Positions 1-9,029 of a stretch of 64,000 nt of DNA are shown one piece after another. The translations under genes were made by a program, and so were the position numbers. Source of the stretch: an uncultured Acholeplasmatales bacterium (GTDB taxonomy: Bacteria; Bacillota_I; Bacilli_A; Acholeplasmatales; Anaeroplasmataceae); the NCBI GenBank assembly GCA_944324795.1, contig CALUXR010000001.1, positions 62,001-126,000 on the forward strand. The letters run 5' to 3'. Under the pieces are notes generated by a model. The model searched no databases. It saw only the letters and a program-made list of their open reading frames with translations, and was not told the DNA's origin. How positions within the stretch are numbered: the first letter of the stretch is position 1; the number at the start of each line of letters is the position of its first letter.

Positions 1-636
1 AAAATCGGCTTCAACATATTTCTTTTTAATTAAAATTGAATCTTTAATAATATTAATTAAATTACATTCATTATATAAATCAAATCTATCATCTAAAAAC
101 GAATATTTAATAACTTCACCAAGACCTGAATTATATTGTTCTTTAGGTAAAGTTTTTAAAAAATAAGGAGTAATATAAATACCTTTTGGTTCATAAAAAG
201 AACCAATAATATTTTTCCTATTTAAATGATCAACCCCACATTTACCACCCATAGTTGCATCTACCATTGCGAGTAATGTTGTAGGAATCAGCAAATGTTT
301 AATCCCTCTATATAAAATAGAAGCCACAAAACCACAAATATCACAAGTTACACCACCACCAATACCGATGATAGTATCTCCTCTATTAATATCTAAATTT
401 AATAATTTATCAACAATCATAAAAACAGTATTTATATTTTTATATTCTTCCCCACTTGGAATAATAATTGTCTCATTATTTATAAAATATTTATCTAAAA
501 CATCTTTATATAAATTATAAACATTACTATCTACAATTAAATAATATTTATTTAAATTAAATTGATTTTTAAAATCATTTATTTCATTTAAATCTTCTTC
601 AAAATAAATTATCGTATCATTAATCTTAAGTTGCAT
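1..636 (-). CDS. aroB: 3-dehydroquinate synthase, C-terminus beyond window
   Basis: AroB converts DAHP to 3-dehydroquinate, the second step of the shikimate pathway, using NAD and a divalent metal in the cytoplasm. The 212 codons in the window carry the family hallmarks: an NAD-binding GGGVTCDICGF, then IPTTLLAMVDATMGGKCGVD with the conserved lysine region, and GLGEVIKYSFLDD with the metal-ligand glutamate. The reading frame is open to base 1, so about the last 40% lies outside. The ATG at 636 is 10 bases after the stop of the upstream lipoprotein gene, with a weak AGG-type ribosome site inside that gene's end, so the two are probably cotranscribed. Family assignment is very secure. Confidence 0.95.
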   Translation of the reverse strand, partial: MQLKINDTIIYFEEDLNEINDFKNQFNLNKYYLIVDSNVYNLYKDVLDKYFINNETIIIPSGEEYKNINTVFMIVDKLLNLDINRGDTIIGIGGGVTCDICGFVASILYRGIKHLLIPTTLLAMVDATMGGKCGVDHLNRKNIIGSFYEPKGIYITPYFLKTLPKEQYNSGLGEVIKYSFLDDRFDLYNECNLINIIKDSILIKKKYVEADF

Positions 637-645
637 AATATCTAC

Positions 646-3369
646 CTAACTAAATATAGTACTATTTTGTCCTTTCTTTAATACTCCAGCATAATTTATA
701 CAATCTTCCTTAGCTTTAGATGCATCAGTTAAGATCATAACATCACTCATACCATTTTTATAATAGAATAGTTCACTATTAGTATCAAAATTGCCATAAA
801 TGTTAGTATTATTTACAATCTCATCTCTATTATTAACCTTTTGACCAGAATTGTCTTTCGTACAATCAATAAATTCACAATTAAATACTTTAGCTATTCC
901 TGTTGAGCCGGCCTCTTCTTTATATTCGATAGGTCTATTACAATTTTCAAAATAACATCCTTCTACAAGAGCGTAGGCATTAGCTCTTAAACTTAGACAA
1001 GTATCAGTTATACCATAATAATAATTATTATAAATATGCATATTAGCTTGTCTAGCAAGAGGTAAACGAGCTTTACAATCTTCGTAATAATTGTGATGGA
1101 AAGTAACATTGTACGTTAAATGAGAAGAACCGCCACCAACTAAACCTGTTTTATGATTTTTATAATAATGATTATTGCTAATTGTAACGTAACTAACCCA
1201 TTTTAAGTCCGTAGAACCATCACCTTCATGTTTATCTTGTTCATAACAAACATCCCAATTATTTTTACCTTCATTAAATGTATTATTATGAATCCAAATA
1301 TTATAACTATCAAAACCAGCAATTTGATCATCAACATTTACTACACCACTACCTACACTAGCGCCTTGAAAAGCACATGCATCTTCAGGATTATCAGCAA
1401 ATGTCAAATTTCTAACTTCAATTGAACTGCATTTAGACCATGTAAAACCAAATTGATATATACCAGCATTAGTTCCAATGCCTTCAATCGTTAAATTATT
1501 TACATCGCTAACATCTAACATATTATAATAAGAATCTAATTCATTTTTTTTAACATCATAATTTATTCTATTAGTAAGTCCTTCTAATTCAGTTATACCA
1601 TTATTAATATCATTAGACATTGAATTATAACCTTTAGATATTATTTCATCTCCATAAATTCTATCGCCATCTAATAAATCAAGAAGTGGCTTACCATTTA
1701 TACCTAATACCTCATCAGCAGGTAAAGGATTATCTTTAGAATAATCATCATATGTTATAGTATTCCATGTAGCAGCCTTAATTGTATCAAGAACTCTTAT
1801 TACAATTGGCACCTTACTTTTCCTAGCATTTTGTAAAATATCTACAAGGCCTTTATATTCTTTATTATCTATTTTTGCAATAACACTATTTTTAGTTGCG
1901 TCACTAACATAAATAACTAAAGCATTATCTTTTAAGGTACCATCATTATTATAAGCTCCAATGCCATCATCATAATTAAAGAAAGCATAACCAGAACGGT
2001 CATATGGATACACTGTGATATTATTTTTAGTAATATTTGCAATCTTAACATTATAATTACCAGCTTTTAAACCAACAATATCAACCCTTACATAGCTTCC
2101 CATATTTCTAATTAATTCTTTATCAACATCTTTATATGTTGAATCATTTTCTTCTTTATAACTAATATTTAAATTACTACTACCAATATATTCAATAGCT
2201 ATAGTTTCATTTAAACCTTCACAATATTTTATTTCTAAATTAGCTGTGCTTTCTTTATAATTGATGGTGATTTTATATGTTAAAGTAGTTTTATCTTCCG
2301 CAGTAACTGTAATATTAAAAGTATCGCTATTACTATTTAATGTAAAACTTCCAACACCACCAATCTTAGCTAAATTAGAATTAGCAACAGCACTAATATT
2401 AAATTCTTTTTTATCATATAAATCATAACTATATTCGTATTTGTCTTTAACTAAACTAATACTATCATCATTAATCTTCAATTCTTTTAAAGTGGCATCA
2501 TCATCTAATTTAGGTCCATTTACATTAATTACATATTTTGTCTCTAATGAGCCATTTTTAACAATTAAAGGAATAAGTGTAACTTTACCTTTAGCTATTT
2601 CATACACACCTTCACCAGTAACTTTATAATTACTATTATAGACTGCTGAAACTTTAACTTTAGTTGTAGTTGCAGAAAAAATATAAACATATTTATCTTC
2701 TTTAAAATCAGTTAAAGGAACATCATCGATTAAAATATTTTCTAATGTTGGTTTAGTAATATCATCAATAATAAAATTAAGATTATAAGTTTTAGTAGTG
2801 CCATCTTCAGCTGTTACTATAATATTTATTGTTTTTGATTCATTTATATTATATTTACCAATATTTGTAACACTAGCTTTCTCATCAGCTAAAACAGCAG
2901 TTATATTTACTTCTCTTTCTTCATCTAAATATATATCATAATTTAAAATATCTTTATTAAATCCATCTATTAAAATATCATCAATCATTAAACTTTCTAA
3001 ATCACAATTAGAAGATTTTTCTTCATTTAAAACATTTATAGAAATATAATAATTTGTTTTACTTTGGTCTTCCGCAATACAAGTAAGTGTAATACTATAA
3101 ATGTTTTTATCTTCATCAACTACAATCACATTATTGCCATCAACTACAGCTTTATTAGATGTAGGTATTCCTTCAACCCTTATTTCTTTAATATAAGGAA
3201 TAGTAATTTCATATGATAAAGTATATTTATCAAAATTATCAATTTCTTCATCATTTATTAATATTTTAGATAATGTAGAATCATTATCTTTTATAGATGT
3301 ATTATTATTACAGGATGAAAAAATACTTAAAATAAAAATTAATATAATTAAAATTAGGCTTTTTTTCAC
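646..3369 (-). CDS. Secreted lipoprotein: cadherin-like beta-sandwich repeats plus family 1 pectate lyase domain
   Basis: 907 residues starting at a GTG preceded by AGGAG. Residues 1-20 are a lipoprotein signal (hydrophobic stretch then FSSC), so the mature protein should be lipid-anchored outside the membrane. Residues about 30-370 hold four similar domains of the cadherin-like beta-sandwich type (patterns such as LKELKINDDSI followed by a strand-rich stretch ending in YKITIN). Residues about 460-890 look like a PL1 right-handed beta-helix: LTIEGIGTNAGIYQFGF, RNLTFADNPEDA, a Ca-site-like DGSTDLKWVSYVTISNNHYY, and HHNYYEDCKARLPLARQA, which keeps the RxPxxR catalytic arginine region. By family this would cleave polygalacturonate by beta-elimination; substrate is inferred. 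A TATAAT-like box lies at 3391-3396 but the -35 is poor. The gene ends with TAG, 10 bases before aroB. Confidence 0.85.
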   Translation of the reverse strand: MKKSLILIILIFILSIFSSCNNNTSIKDNDSTLSKILINDEEIDNFDKYTLSYEITIPYIKEIRVEGIPTSNKAVVDGNNVIVVDEDKNIYSITLTCIAEDQSKTNYYISINVLNEEKSSNCDLESLMIDDILIDGFNKDILNYDIYLDEEREVNITAVLADEKASVTNIGKYNINESKTINIIVTAEDGTTKTYNLNFIIDDITKPTLENILIDDVPLTDFKEDKYVYIFSATTTKVKVSAVYNSNYKVTGEGVYEIAKGKVTLIPLIVKNGSLETKYVINVNGPKLDDDATLKELKINDDSISLVKDKYEYSYDLYDKKEFNISAVANSNLAKIGGVGSFTLNSNSDTFNITVTAEDKTTLTYKITINYKESTANLEIKYCEGLNETIAIEYIGSSNLNISYKEENDSTYKDVDKELIRNMGSYVRVDIVGLKAGNYNVKIANITKNNITVYPYDRSGYAFFNYDDGIGAYNNDGTLKDNALVIYVSDATKNSVIAKIDNKEYKGLVDILQNARKSKVPIVIRVLDTIKAATWNTITYDDYSKDNPLPADEVLGINGKPLLDLLDGDRIYGDEIISKGYNSMSNDINNGITELEGLTNRINYDVKKNELDSYYNMLDVSDVNNLTIEGIGTNAGIYQFGFTWSKCSSIEVRNLTFADNPEDACAFQGASVGSGVVNVDDQIAGFDSYNIWIHNNTFNEGKNNWDVCYEQDKHEGDGSTDLKWVSYVTISNNHYYKNHKTGLVGGGSSHLTYNVTFHHNYYEDCKARLPLARQANMHIYNNYYYGITDTCLSLRANAYALVEGCYFENCNRPIEYKEEAGSTGIAKVFNCEFIDCTKDNSGQKVNNRDEIVNNTNIYGNFDTNSELFYYKNGMSDVMILTDASKAKEDCINYAGVLKKGQNSTIFS

Positions 3370-3430
3370 TCTTTTCAGCTCCTTTTATTAATTATATCAT
3401 AGATATTTTTAAAAATATATGAAACTTATT

Positions 3431-3466
3431 ATTAAAAATAAAAAGACAAGCAATTTAAACTTGTCA
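3431..3466 (-). terminator. Rho-independent terminator of the AlbA_2 regulator gene
   Basis: On the minus strand GACAAG and CTTGTC pair around a 9-base loop (arms 3460-3465 and 3445-3450), followed by TTTTTATTTTT. It lies directly after the stop of the regulator gene and before the lipoprotein gene. Confidence 0.8.
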
Positions 3467-3469
3467 ATT

Positions 3470-4753
3470 TTATAAAACTTTATAATAACCATTTTTATTA
3501 GCACCAACTCTTATAATCTTATTTAAATCTTTTAATTCTCTAATCATTTCATTAATTCTAGATTCACTTAATTTCATGAGCTTAGCTATATCTTTTACTT
3601 TAATACTTGGATTTAATTTAATTAAATTTAAGATATCTTTTTGTTGTTCATTTAAATCATTTAAATCTAAAGATGAGCTAGAAATCATAAATGGAAATTT
3701 TAATGTTACAATCAAATTATTATTAGTAATAGTAAATGCTTCTTTACCATATTTTTTTAATATTGTAGGTATGCCGTGACCTGTTTGTTCAACAAAACCT
3801 AATTGGCCCATTATTTTTTGAAGTTGTTTATTAATAGGATGACTAATACCTAAATAAAATTCATCAAGATTATAATCAACAGCTAGTCCACCATATGATA
3901 TAATCTCAATTCTATCTTGATATATGTATATAGCAGGGGGTATCATTTTTGACCATTTAGTATGTAAACAAGCATTTATCCAGGCTTCTCTTAAACAGTT
4001 ATTATCGAATAAAGGTGTTTCAACTCGCCTTATTTTATCATCTAAATCTACTCTTGTTTCATTTAATGAATAAACATAATTTAGGGCTTGTTCTAATGCT
4101 ATAAGTAAACATTTATAACCATATTCATTTCGAAATAATAATTCTGTTTTGTCTAATCCTTTAAATCTTACTACTTTAATTGATAAATCATTATTATCAG
4201 CTAATATTTCAGCTAATAAATTATATTTACCATTTTTACATAATAAGCCCAAATTTCTAATAAACGTATCATCATTAATTGTAAAACCTTTAAGAATATA
4301 TAATTGTTTTAAATCTCTAAAAGTCAAATCTTGATTCATTGATTCAATGTTAACCATTAATTCGCCACCACTACCATAAATTAATTCTTTTAAAATATCA
4401 GGTTCTATTTTTTTATTTTCATTACCTGAACGAATTAAATAGTTTCCATTAGCAGAATATGGCTTATTATTTCCTTCTACTTCTACAACTATTACTGTTT
4501 TATTATCATATATTTCAACTTTAATAGTAGGGATAATGGTCGGCTTTATTCCTAAAGATATAGCACTAGATAAATCTGTAATTGTCTTATTACCGATAGT
4601 TTGCCCTACAACATCACCATTATCTTCAACACCAAACAGCACCTTTGCTTTACCATGTTTATTAAGCATGGCAACTATAGCTTCAAGTGCTCTTGAAGTT
4701 TGTCCTGTTGTTTTTTTAAATTCAACAAATTCATCCTCAATTCCTAGATTCAT
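3470..4753 (-). CDS. AlbA_2 (Schlafen-like) ATP/nucleic-acid-binding regulator with winged helix, intact copy
   Basis: About 427 residues from the ATG at 4753. The ATG at 4756 is equally open, but AGGTGAT spaces better to 4753; a GTG further upstream lacks spacing. N-terminal AlbA_2 domain: EFVEFKKTTGQ, VLFGVEDNGDVVGQ, YLIRSGNENKKI (about 1-115). A GHKL/HATPase_c_4-like C-terminal part follows: NCLREAWINACLHTKW, YIYQDRIEIISYGGL, EQTGHGIPTILKKYG. A winged helix closes the protein (about 365-427: IKVKDIAKLMKLSESRINEM). Such proteins are annotated as putative transcriptional regulators; the ligand and target are unknown. The gene has a strong sigma-A-type promoter embedded in an array of 11-12 bp repeats, which suggests autoregulation. 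Two decayed paralogues occur at 10875-11652 and 43120-44467. Confidence 0.85.
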   Translation of the reverse strand: MNLGIEDEFVEFKKTTGQTSRALEAIVAMLNKHGKAKVLFGVEDNGDVVGQTIGNKTITDLSSAISLGIKPTIIPTIKVEIYDNKTVIVVEVEGNNKPYSANGNYLIRSGNENKKIEPDILKELIYGSGGELMVNIESMNQDLTFRDLKQLYILKGFTINDDTFIRNLGLLCKNGKYNLLAEILADNNDLSIKVVRFKGLDKTELLFRNEYGYKCLLIALEQALNYVYSLNETRVDLDDKIRRVETPLFDNNCLREAWINACLHTKWSKMIPPAIYIYQDRIEIISYGGLAVDYNLDEFYLGISHPINKQLQKIMGQLGFVEQTGHGIPTILKKYGKEAFTITNNNLIVTLKFPFMISSSSLDLNDLNEQQKDILNLIKLNPSIKVKDIAKLMKLSESRINEMIRELKDLNKIIRVGANKNGYYKVL

Positions 4754-4766
4754 CATATCACCTCTT

Positions 4767-4868
4767 TTATTCTGCACTTATTCTACAATTTATTCTACAC
4801 TTTGTCAATTTTATTCTACATTTATTCTACACTTTATTCTCTAATTTATTCTACACTTTATTTTTTAA
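4767..4868 (-). repeat. Array of eight TTATTCTACAC-type direct repeats around the AlbA_2 gene promoter
   Basis: Units (plus-strand reading TTATTCTACAC or close variants) begin at 4767, 4778, 4790, 4811, 4822, 4834, 4846 and 4858, so spacing is 11 or 12 bp except one 21 bp step. The last unit is degenerate (TTATTTTTTAA). On the coding strand each good unit reads GTGTAGAATAA and contains the -10-like hexamer TAGAAT. The near-helical spacing suggests cooperative protein binding along one face of the DNA. Confidence 0.8.
4780..4808 (-). promoter_or_regulatory. Sigma-A-type promoter of the AlbA_2 regulator
   Basis: TTGACA at 4803-4808, a 17-base spacer and TAGAAT at 4780-4785. The -35 lies in the one wide gap between repeat units, and the -10 is part of the second unit. 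The predicted start near 4774 gives a leader of about 20 bases containing AGAGGTGAT. Confidence 0.75.
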
Positions 4869-4869
4869 T

Positions 4870-4893
4870 AAAAAACGAGGTCCTAAGACCTCA
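4870..4893 (-). terminator. Rho-independent terminator of degV
   Basis: On the minus strand GAGGTC, loop TTAG, GACCTC, then GTTTTTTATT, directly after the TAA of degV and at the edge of the repeat array of the next gene. Confidence 0.85.
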
Positions 4894-4896
4894 AAA

Positions 4897-5760
4897 TTAT
4901 TCATGATAATTTTCAATATATCCTAAACTGATTGTACCAGGACCTGCATGGGCACCTACTACAGGCGTTAAAGGATAAACATTAATATCTTGATATTCAG
5001 GATGTACAGCTAAAACTTTATCTTTTATTTCTTGTATCACTTCAGGCTTAGCATTAGCGTGAATAATACATGGCGTAACATCTTTATCTTTAACTTCTTT
5101 TAAAAATAAATCTATCATTGCTTCTCTAGCTTTTTTAGTAGTTCTAATTTTAGCTAAAGTTTCAATAGCTCCCATTTTATCTAGACCAAGTAAAGGCTTA
5201 ATTTGTAATAAATTAGCAACCCCACCAGCAACCTTAGATAATCTACCATTTTTAATTAAATATTCTAAAGTTTCAACACAGAAAATCAAATGATTATGGT
5301 CACGAATAAAATCTAAACGTTTTAAAACTTCATCTAATGATTTATTTTCATTAAACATTTTAGCTGCAGTTAAAGCCATTAGTGCTTGAGGATAGGCAAT
5401 TGTTCGTGAATCATAAACTACAATATCTAATCCTTCATAATCATCAGCTACCATCCTTACGGTTTTAGCTAAGCTTGATAATTTTTCACTAATTAGAATA
5501 CATAGCACTCTTTCATAGCCTTTTTCTTTCATTTCATCAAATATTTCAACCATTTTACCTGGTGAAACGAAAGCTGTATGTGGAAAAGATGTTTTATCAG
5601 TAGCTAATCTATGATAAAAATCTTCTGCTTTTATTTCTGTATAATCATCATATTTTTCATTTTCATTAAAAATGACTACTGAACGAAATACGGGAATATA
5701 TTCATTATGAGGAATATAATCTAATGCCGCATTTGAACAGACAATGACACCTGTCTTCAT
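4897..5760 (-). CDS. DegV family fatty-acid-binding protein
   Basis: 287 residues, the usual length of the family. DegV proteins bind a fatty acid between two lobes; the FakB members present it to the kinase FakA for phosphorylation and use in phospholipid synthesis. Family features visible are the N-terminal VIVCSNAALD, FPHTAFVSPGKMVEIFDEM (the TSxPSP-like region), the middle VVYDSRTIAYPQALMALTAA, LIKNGRLSKVAGGVANLLQI and KPLLGLDKMGAIETLAKIRT, and the C-terminal histidine region VVGAHAGPGTISLGY. The start is supported by AAGGAGATTTTAAGTT before the ATG. It is a single-gene unit with its own promoter and terminator. Whether it is a FakB partner cannot be told because fakA is not in the window. 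Confidence 0.88.
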   Translation of the reverse strand: MKTGVIVCSNAALDYIPHNEYIPVFRSVVIFNENEKYDDYTEIKAEDFYHRLATDKTSFPHTAFVSPGKMVEIFDEMKEKGYERVLCILISEKLSSLAKTVRMVADDYEGLDIVVYDSRTIAYPQALMALTAAKMFNENKSLDEVLKRLDFIRDHNHLIFCVETLEYLIKNGRLSKVAGGVANLLQIKPLLGLDKMGAIETLAKIRTTKKAREAMIDLFLKEVKDKDVTPCIIHANAKPEVIQEIKDKVLAVHPEYQDINVYPLTPVVGAHAGPGTISLGYIENYHE

Positions 5761-5793
5761 AACTTAAAATCTCCTTAATATTTTTGATGCCTA

Positions 5794-5822
5794 ATTATAG
5801 CATAAATATTTTAAACAAGCAA
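5794..5822 (-). promoter_or_regulatory. Sigma-A-type promoter of degV
   Basis: TTGCTT (5817-5822), a 17-base spacer and TATAAT (5794-5799), with TG one base before the -10 (extended -10). It sits 35-60 bases before the degV ATG. Confidence 0.75.
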
Positions 5823-5825
5823 TTT

Positions 5826-7220
5826 TTAATTTTTAGAATAAATTATCGTGCCATCAGTGACAAGATAAGTGGAATTATTATCAATTTTACATAGTGTTAA
5901 AATAACCTCTTCTTCAACACCATATTCTCTACTAACACAAAAAATATCATATTTGTCTGTATGATTACATTTTCTTAGCGTCAAAAATTCACCAATAAGT
6001 TTTATTTTTACATAACCATTTTCAACAAAATAGTAATAATCATATACTTTCCATGTTGAACTACCCTAAGGCATAAAATGATAAAATTTTGGGAATAAAA
6101 CAGTTTTAGATTTATCTTTATACTTGTTAAGCATATAATCATTATAAGGTTGAGAACAGACTCTATCTTTAATTCTAGGTAGAATTTGACCACTAAATTG
6201 ATAATTTATAACAATATCAGGTGGGGTCGCTACAGTTTTAGAAGGAATGATACCAATAATATATTCTTCATTATGATCACTTGGCATGGCTACTATTTTC
6301 TCATCTGCTAGATAAATTGGAGAACCCGTATGATCAAGTTGACCAAAATAATTATTATGTAAATACTTAACATCACAATCTGTAAATATTAAATTATAAC
6401 AACCAGCTAAACCACTTCGTCCGTATATTTCATCACCAATAAGCTGGCCAATTTTAGTACCTTGTATATTAACTTGATTTAAATAATTTAATGTTAAATA
6501 TCTTATGTCTAATTTATAAAATGCTGCATCTAGTGCAAATAAACCAATTCTTTTTTCATCTTCTTTAGAGGCTAAGTTAAGATCTATTTGATTAGGTATA
6601 TTAGAAATACTAAGTGGCATAAAATAACCATTAAACATTGAGATAGATACTAAATTAGGGCAATTTGATATAGCATAAGGATAATATAAAACAGGAATAT
6701 ATGAATAATTACCATCTTTATCCTCTTTTAAGTCCTCATCAGTAGGAGCTTCAACAGTTAAAGTTTTCATCGGAGCCCCTTCTAAAGCTTTATAAGCTAC
6801 AGCTATTATTGTATAATCACCAATTCTATGTAAAATTAAAGTATTTTCTTTAATATCATCATAATCATAGCCAATAACCACCCAATACGCATCTTCCCTG
6901 CATATAAAATCATAAATAAAACTAGTTGAATAAACATAATTTTCATAATTTTGTGGTAAACCATTATCATCAATATATAAAAACTGACACGGATATACTT
7001 CTGCTAAATTTCTATAATCACAATATATAGAAGTCCCATAGTAATTATGTATATTTTTATTCTTATAAGTATCTTGTATCAATTCAACCGTTAAATCAGG
7101 ATATTTATCTAAATTTAGCATATCATAATAATAAAATTTATGTAAAAAACCAACCCTATCATCATTCTTTTTATAAATATCTTCTTCATTAATATTTTTT
7201 AATGTACCATCAGGATTTAT
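5826..7220 (-). pseudogene. Decayed secreted-type gene: 5' end missing and an in-frame TAG
   Basis: One reading frame runs from the TAG that ends the upstream ABC gene (7233-7235) to a TAA at 5826-5828, broken by TAG at 6066-6068. Codons before the first ATG (7121) read as ordinary protein (DGTLKNINEEDIY), but no ATG, GTG or TTG with a ribosome site exists there. The ATG at 7121 has no Shine-Dalgarno. After the internal TAG, 79 further codons (beginning GSSTWKVYDYYYF) keep the same style. The product would be beta-rich with spaced hydrophobic segments (ISNCPNLVSISMFNGYFMPL) somewhat like surface leucine-rich repeat proteins. No family is recognised with confidence. Most likely a secreted protein gene that lost its signal-peptide end and gained a nonsense mutation. 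Alternatively two short genes. Confidence 0.6.
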
Positions 7221-7232
7221 CCCCTCTATTTT

Positions 7233-9029
7233 CTATTTATAATTTTTAAATTGTGAATCATACATATCTTTATAAATTTGACATGTTTCATATAAATATT
7301 TATGATCACCTTTACCGACAATTAAACCATTATCTAAAACTACTATTTCATCACAATCCTTAATCGTAGATAAGCGGTGAGCTATAATAAATGTAGTTCT
7401 GTTTTTACAAACAACATCCATCGCATGTTTTATTTTATTTTCTGTTTCTGTATCAATATTGGCTGTAGCTTCATCTAATACTAAGATTTTAGGATTTCTA
7501 AGTAAAATTCTTGCGAAAGAGATTAGTTGTTTTTCACCAAGAGATAAATTTTCACCTCTAAATGAAATTTCTGAATAAATTCCTTCACTTGATTTTTTAA
7601 GTAGATCACTGCCACCAACTTCAATTAATACATCTTCAATTTCTTTATCTGTATAATTATCTCTTTCCATCGTCAAATTAGATTTAATAGTACCTGCAAA
7701 TAAGGCTGGTGTTTGCAAAACAATGCCTAAATTTTTTCGATAACTTTGTTTATTATATTTTTTAATATCTTCGCCATCTACTAAAATTTTGCCACTATCA
7801 TAATCATTATATGCTAAAAGTAAATTCATTAAACTAGATTTACCACTACCTGTATGACCAACTATTCCAATATTTTTGCCAGCTTCAACTTTTAAATTGA
7901 TTCCTTTTAAGACAGGCTTTCCTTTAACATAGGCAAAATAAACATCTTTAAATTCTACATCACCTTTAATATTATCTGGTGCCATATTGCCATCTAATAC
8001 TCTTGTATCATTTTTTTCTTCCATAAACAAGAACACTCTATTAGCTCCGACCATACTATCTTCAAGTTCATTCAAATTGTTAAATATAGCATTTACAGGA
8101 TTTATCATCCTTGTTAAATAATCAGTAAATGTTGTGATTAAACCTACTGTAATAACAGTACTACCAAGTTCAATATATCTAAAACCAAAATAAACTAAAA
8201 TAGCTACTTCTGCAAGTCTTTTAATTAACATTAATAATTCCCAACCAAAATAAGCCGCAACCGTATTAGCTTTTTTATCATTATAATTATAGCGATTAAC
8301 TAATTTTTTATAATCATTTAACATGCTATCTTCTTGATTAAAATCTTGAATAACTAAAGCCCCCGTTATAAGTTCATTTAATTTACCTGTTATTCTTGAA
8401 CCTGTTTCTCTTAAATCTTGATAATAACGATGAACTCTCTTACGATAAATTGTTACCCATATTAATAAAATAGGCACTAAAACTATCAATATTAAGCCAA
8501 GTGAAGGCATTAAAAATATAATACCAATATAAACAGTTACAATATTTATTAAAGCTTGAAAAATTGAAAACATAGTTTCAAAAAAGACTCTTACACCATT
8601 CGAATCACTTGTAATCTTAGAAACTATTTTACCATCTGGTTCTAGTGAATAATAATCAACTGGTAAATAATCTATTTTTCTAATCGCATCATTTCTTAAT
8701 CTTCTTTCAATATTCATACCTGTTAAAGACATAAAATATTGCATAAAATAACGAGCGACAACCATTATTAAAGTTAAAATGCCATATTCAATCAATAAAT
8801 TTTTAATAGAGTCTAAACGAAAATCAATATCTCCATCAATTTTAATAAAATCATCTAAAATACTTTTAGTGATTAATGGTGTATATGTTTGTAAAAAAGC
8901 AATAACAAATATTAATATTAAAGCAATTAAAAATGTTTTCCATTCTTTTTTTATATAAGGAATAGTCCTTTTTAGCAGTTCAGATTTTCCATAAGTTAAT
9001 TCTTCATTATATTTTTTCTTATTTTTCAT
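7233..9029 (-). CDS. ABC exporter half-transporter, subunit with the consensus catalytic site
   Basis: 598 residues. The N-terminal membrane domain has about six helices (30-330; for example TFLIALILIFVIAFLQTY). The ATPase domain (about 350-590) carries Walker A GHTGSGKSS, Walker B ILVLDEAT with the catalytic glutamate, and the switch histidine IIAHRLST. Its signature is LSLGEKQ instead of LSGGQ. With the upstream gene this matches heterodimeric type IV exporters (LmrCD/BmrCD class), in which one ATP site is degenerate. Here the weak signature pairs with the weak Walker B of the partner. The substrate is unknown (drugs, lipids or peptides are all possible). The gene overlaps the end of its partner by 11 bases, so translation is probably coupled. 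It ends with TAG, after which the same frame continues into a pseudogene. Confidence 0.9.
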   Translation of the reverse strand: MKNKKKYNEELTYGKSELLKRTIPYIKKEWKTFLIALILIFVIAFLQTYTPLITKSILDDFIKIDGDIDFRLDSIKNLLIEYGILTLIMVVARYFMQYFMSLTGMNIERRLRNDAIRKIDYLPVDYYSLEPDGKIVSKITSDSNGVRVFFETMFSIFQALINIVTVYIGIIFLMPSLGLILIVLVPILLIWVTIYRKRVHRYYQDLRETGSRITGKLNELITGALVIQDFNQEDSMLNDYKKLVNRYNYNDKKANTVAAYFGWELLMLIKRLAEVAILVYFGFRYIELGSTVITVGLITTFTDYLTRMINPVNAIFNNLNELEDSMVGANRVFLFMEEKNDTRVLDGNMAPDNIKGDVEFKDVYFAYVKGKPVLKGINLKVEAGKNIGIVGHTGSGKSSLMNLLLAYNDYDSGKILVDGEDIKKYNKQSYRKNLGIVLQTPALFAGTIKSNLTMERDNYTDKEIEDVLIEVGGSDLLKKSSEGIYSEISFRGENLSLGEKQLISFARILLRNPKILVLDEATANIDTETENKIKHAMDVVCKNRTTFIIAHRLSTIKDCDEIVVLDNGLIVGKGDHKYLYETCQIYKDMYDSQFKNYK

